Source: Trametes villosa
Lineage: Eukaryota > Basidiomycota > Agaricomycetes > Polyporales > Polyporaceae
Reading direction: 5' to 3'
DNA length: 64,000 bases
NCBI GenBank assembly: GCA_002964805.2
Contig: PUDQ02000066.1
Coordinates: forward strand, 992,001 to 1,056,000
Shown: positions 59,876-64,000 of the stretch, piece after piece
Numbering within the stretch: position 1 is the stretch's first letter
How the letters are laid out: each line of letters opens with the position of its first letter
The notes under the pieces: model-generated
Told to the model about the DNA's origin: nothing
Seen by the model: the letters and a program-made list of their open reading frames with translations, nothing else
Databases searched by the model: none
Translations under genes and position numbers: made by a program

Positions 59876-62449
59876 GGCACGGTATGTCGAGGGTGAGGAG
59901 GAGAGGGGGTAGATATGTGAACAGACATCTTCGCATAGGTCGTACTTATGGGCTCGGATGTCGAGGCGAGTTGAGCGAGATCAGGGAGCGAAGGCGGGGT
60001 AGGGGTGAGCGTGGGGGTGCGCGCCATACCGCATATGACAAAAAGGACCCGGCCTGGGAGGATGATTTGCTGGTGCTGCATCTATTTCCCGCCACACTCT
60101 CCCTTCGTGCGAGGCCCGATGGAGAAGAGGGTCTGCGCGAGATTTGAGTGCTCGTCCCAGATGCGCCCTCCACCGAAACGCGGCGATCCGGATCTCGCTG
60201 CTACTCCGACAGGCTAGGCCTCCGGATTTCGAACCCAGCACGCCTTTCCGCCTCCGCGCTCGGCTTTCGACCACCATCTCCTCCGGCGCAGCTGCTCGTA
60301 CCGCCGGGGCTGTCCTACGCTCTCCGTCTCCGACCTCGAGTTCTCGAGCCGGCAAAGGCGCAAAGCTGTTGGGCGAGCCGCTAGCCCGTCGCAACCATCG
60401 AACACGCACGCACGCCCGGAACGCAAACCGGAACGACGGCAGACCGCCCATGAGGTCTTTACGTGTATGGAGCTCGAGCATTTTTCTCCCTCTTCTGCAC
60501 GCACATGGGGAAGCCTTTGTTCCCTTTCGAGCACCCCGTGCTTTGCTCCAGTTGATTCTTGTGGGCGACTCTGATCTCCCGCCGGCCCTCAGCCTCATGT
60601 CTCCTCGTGCCTACCGCAGGAATTTCTATCTAACTCATCGCAGAGGAGTACGTCCTTGCAAACTCTGGTCATGCCCTTTCTAGAGGTGCGACGGCCGACC
60701 CCGACTCCCCGACGGCGACCCCTCACGTCACTGCCGACGGTAGATCAAGTTCTTGCCGCAACGGGGCTTCCCACTGCTCCGGAACGGTGATATGTCGGCA
60801 TCCGAGACGCCGTTCATTTTCGCTCATTTTGCACAACATGGCCCGGCTGTCAACCTCGCTCACGTCGCGACGGCCCTGCACGCCCTAGCTTCTCCCGCGC
60901 TAGCGCGCCTGCGTAGCCAAGGACCTAGCCTGCACAAGCGCGATGTCGTTGATGCCACTTCAGCTGCTATCAACCACCCGCACCGACCATGGGTGGCTCC
61001 GAATACTAGTGGCGAGTGCTTTCAGACGTCAAGGCGGTTCAAGCAGGTTCCATTCTACGGCTTTGTCCAGAGACACCGACATTTCCAACGATCCCATGCC
61101 ATGCCTCCGGTGGGTTCGCTTTCTGGCTACGACGTTTATCCGGAGCCATATGTTCTCATACCCACGGACACCCACAAACGAGCACCCGCAACAATCATCG
61201 CCCACGAACTGGTCCCGCCCTGCCTCCTTGTACTATCGTGAGCCTGCTGATGTCGGTTCTAGCGCGCCGGCCCCATCTCATTCTGCCGTACGCCGTTCAC
61301 CTCCCCGGACGCCATGGCGCTTCTCGCAGTTTTCCCCCGCCATCCTTACACGTACAAGGACTCCGGAATGCCCGCCTTCCCGCATGGATGCGAGTTATCC
61401 ACTCTACCGCTGTCGCCATAGGGGACGCATTCTGGAGCCTCGCGGTGGGGCGGAGAAGCTGCATTTCGACCTACCCGGGCTCTTGCGCTCTGCCGAGAAA
61501 CTTCGACTCCTCGCTGTTTCCCCACCGGCCCCCGCTTTCTCCGCTTGTCTCTCCTCTATCTGCTACGCGTCGGGGCCGCCTGAGGATGGCATAGCTCCGT
61601 GCTCGCCGCCCTCCGAGTTAACCGCCTGGCCTTAGACTTGTCAGGCTCTAGCACGCTCGCTGCGCCCCAACTAACCACCTTCGGGATAGGAAGCTAGCAG
61701 CCGGGCCGCTCGGAGACTGTGTAGATGTCCACATCCCAGGTACTGTACCTCTTCTGCGTCAACGCGCGAATGCCCTGGCGATGTGCGAACGATGCAGCGC
61801 TGCGTGATGCTAACATGCATCTCGGACATCTGATCGTCTGCATCTCGTGCCTGCGCGTGGCTCTGATGTCTGTCGCTCGAAGCCTGAAGGACACGGCATG
61901 GGTACGATGTCATATCTCCTCGGGTCCTCCCCTCGGCTACCACTCTAGACAGACGTCTGGCCTGCACTCGGGCCCCGGCTATCGCGCCTCCGGAGGCTGC
62001 TCCGTGCGCCCCCAGGTCGCCGGTGCGTCATGCACGGTGCCCGGCCACAGCGCGCTCTACCTCGTGTTGCGCCTCGTTCTCCTCTAGCAGTCGCCTCCTC
62101 GTTCAACCGTCGTGCACGACGTGGGGTTGTATGGCCTGGCTGAGCATATGACGTCGCAGGCCTGCACGCTGGCTCAGATAGCGCGTGGGTGTACCTCTGC
62201 CTGACCCTTCGTCCGGGGCCGGACAGGGTGGGATCGTGTGGGACTGCAACGTTCGCAGCCTGCAGGCGCGTTGCGACTCCGCCTCGGCCGTGGATCTTCG
62301 TCTTTCTCGATGCGCATCTGATCTCTGATCACCGCAATACGCTCTGTACGTGCTCGCCAGTCGCAGTCCTGATGGCTGCTGCAGATCGTCGCCTCCCTGC
62401 AGCTTCTGCCCCAAAGCTTCGCAGCGGCAGCAGTCAGCAGACAGCGGGT
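59876..62449. other. Gene-poor stretch of about 2.6 kb
   Basis: The first part should be the promoter of oxidase copy 2. The longest plus-strand frame with non-random look is 60753-61241 (162 codons, containing FAHFAQHGPAVNLAHVATAL). It has no recognised family and no supporting splice pattern, so it is not called as a gene. Other frames look like chance. Confidence 0.4.
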
Positions 62450-63586
62450 TAGTGTTGCCGCAAGCTCTAAGCTTTGCAAGCCGGCTTGCGGCTTAACTTG
62501 TGATGGCTTGAGCTTGTGATGGCTTGTCCCGATATGGCTGGCTTGTCGGGCTGCTTTGTCATACGTTTCCGCGTTTCCCATTCGCTGATCAGCTGCTGGC
62601 CTGTTTTGGACGCGACTCCTTCACTGCGTTATACTATCGGCCACTAAGTACAGCGGCCGCTCTCTGCGCGAATGCTCTATACATTATTAGGTATGCTCTA
62701 GGAATGCCTCAGGATGCGCGATGCATGCGGACCGCTCCGGACCAGGCCCGTACTCAAAATGTGACAACAGCTGCAGCCGTGTTCCACAGTGTCCTCGAGC
62801 ACTGCTACTCCTTCAAGCATCATTTCCTCTCCTGCTATCGGAGTCTCTGCGGAATCTATACGGTTCCAAGGCTACGGATTAGAAGGCCTGTGCAATCGGG
62901 GTACTAATGCACAGGGAAACGAGCACGGGGTGAACCTGCTCGAGTACGGGGTGGTTTGTACCTTTCTATACTCTCGGTTTAATTCATGCTAATGCATCCA
63001 TTGTACACGAGAGCTGAACTCGATATTATTTGCGAACCAGACTCGCCCTTGACGTCCCCCCTGCACCGGCATCAGCGGCTCCTTGGGAGGAGGCATCCTC
63101 CTCGGCGGTCCTCCAGCAAAGAAACCACCACAAAACGCCGGACGAAGATGGCGCGGGGCGGTCTCTCTGCGCTACACCCACTTACGCTTGCATATAGGCA
63201 GGTCAGGTTCTTGTATCCGGGTTAGATTATCGCGAACGAACACAACTATAGCGGCCTTCAAATCGGTCTGAGCGCGAGAGCTTCTCACTGCAGAGGAGTT
63301 CTCGTAATTGGCGGATCTGTCTAGTTCACGTTAGGCCAAATGTGATACCTGTTTATTACACACTTCTCTGCACTCGCGCGCCGTTCGCTCTCCTTTGCCC
63401 TTTCCACTCGGACCCTCGAGCCTCGTCAAGCTTGATGAACGCTTTCGCTCCTTTTGGTAACTAGTGGGCGCTACATGAGCGCTTAGCTTACAAGCTGGCT
63501 TGCTGGCTGGCTTGTTCGAGCTCATCAAACAAGCTCGCATCAGCTCCCGGGCTTAGCTGAGCTGAGCTGAGCTTGCGGCAACACTA
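62450..63586. mobile_element. Non-autonomous DNA element with perfect 18-bp terminal inverted repeats
   Basis: TAGTGTTGCCGCAAGCTC at 62450-62467 is repeated as its exact complement at 63569-63586, enclosing 1137 bp. Both inner ends are full of short AAGC/GCTTG motifs, typical subterminal repeats of hAT-like elements, and TAGTGTTGC fits hAT terminal style. The 8-bp flanks (CAGCGGGT and GCCCTGGC) do not match, so no 8-bp target duplication is visible. If the element instead starts at GTGTTGCC, the flanking TA pair would be the duplication. No transposase frame is recognisable inside. Superfamily uncertain. Confidence 0.7.
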
Positions 63587-64000
63587 GCCCTGGCCATGTA
63601 GCGCAGCATACCTGACAACGCTGGATCAATATACGCATCAATACCAGGCCGTCGAGAAGGGCATCACCATACCGATGACGATGTCGCAAGCACCTTGAAA
63701 TACCTCGACGTGGCGTTCCAGGGCGTGCTCGCCATACACCTTTCGAGCGAGGCGTTATGCCGGTCGTCATCCTTGTCCCGTCTACACCTAGCAACGAACG
63801 GTGTGCGCTACGCCATAGCCGCAGTCGCCCCGACCGCCGTTCTGCGCTCGGGAGGCCCGGGAGGTGACCAATAGGTCCTGAAATAGCTTGCAGGCGGCAA
63901 ACCAGCACATCTGTCAAGGCGTCACCTAGTTCCAGCAAACTTCCGCGCGAGGTCTTCCCGAACAGCCGTAGACACCTTGTGGAAGAACGCATGCTGCCCA
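63587..64000. other. Right-edge flank, possible relic frame
   Basis: A minus-strand frame runs from 63992 toward the element. I do not recognise it, and alternative frames give no better match. It may be the edge of a gene outside the window or chance. Confidence 0.35.

Noticed and set aside
60753..61241. 162-codon plus-strand frame
   Set aside because: Composition looks slightly protein-like, but there is no family match, no clear start context and no intron pattern. Left as a note in the gap entry.

Overview
The window is nuclear DNA of a filamentous basidiomycete, most likely an Agaricomycete of the wood-decay type. The coding exons are GC-rich. Genes are split by many short GT-AG introns of about 45-70 nt with CTAAC/CTAAT-like branch points. 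TATA boxes lie about 110-140 bp upstream of several start codons. The gene families are fungal: ABCC transporter, membrane-anchored aspartic peptidases, Rds1-like ferritin-fold proteins, CNT, MPC2, Nha1-type antiporter and peroxisomal acyl-CoA oxidases. There is no rRNA, tRNA, CRISPR array or prokaryotic operon. All gene models were spliced by hand, by matching reading frame and family motifs across introns.

Layout. 0-5 kb: the 3' part of an ABCC (MRP/YCF1-like) transporter on +, convergent with ferritin-like gene 1 on -. 6.8-24.3 kb: a large inverted segmental duplication. Each arm holds an aspartic peptidase gene, a conserved downstream non-coding block, a 44-bp minisatellite and a small TATA-driven transcription unit of uncertain coding status, in mirror order. 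The spacer between the arms (about 10.5-20 kb) holds a DCAF7/WDR68-like WD40 gene, a concentrative nucleoside transporter and a 557-bp TA-flanked pogo-like MITE. 25-30.4 kb: ferritin-like gene 2 on -, a 3.1-kb gene-poor stretch, and an Apq12-like gene. 30.4-39.7 kb: a direct tandem repeat, a small conserved Cys-rich protein of unknown function, a 5-kb gene-poor stretch and an MFS sugar/polyol transporter. 41.4-42.6 kb: ferritin-like gene 3. 46.9-51.4 kb: mitochondrial pyruvate carrier MPC2 and a Nha1-type Na+/H+ antiporter. 52-59.9 kb: two complete acyl-CoA oxidase genes in head-to-tail array with the relic of a third between them. 60-64 kb: gene-poor, with a 1.1-kb element bounded by perfect 18-bp inverted repeats.

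The genes do not form an obvious single pathway. Most are housekeeping or transport genes (nucleoside, sugar, pyruvate, Na+/H+, ABCC efflux), plus peroxisomal beta-oxidation. What stands out is recent local gene multiplication: three ferritin-like genes, two mirror-image peptidases and a three-copy oxidase array with one dead copy, next to two non-autonomous-looking DNA elements. No clearly new multi-gene system was found. The inverted duplication, the eroding small gene inside it and the two elements are the best leads.
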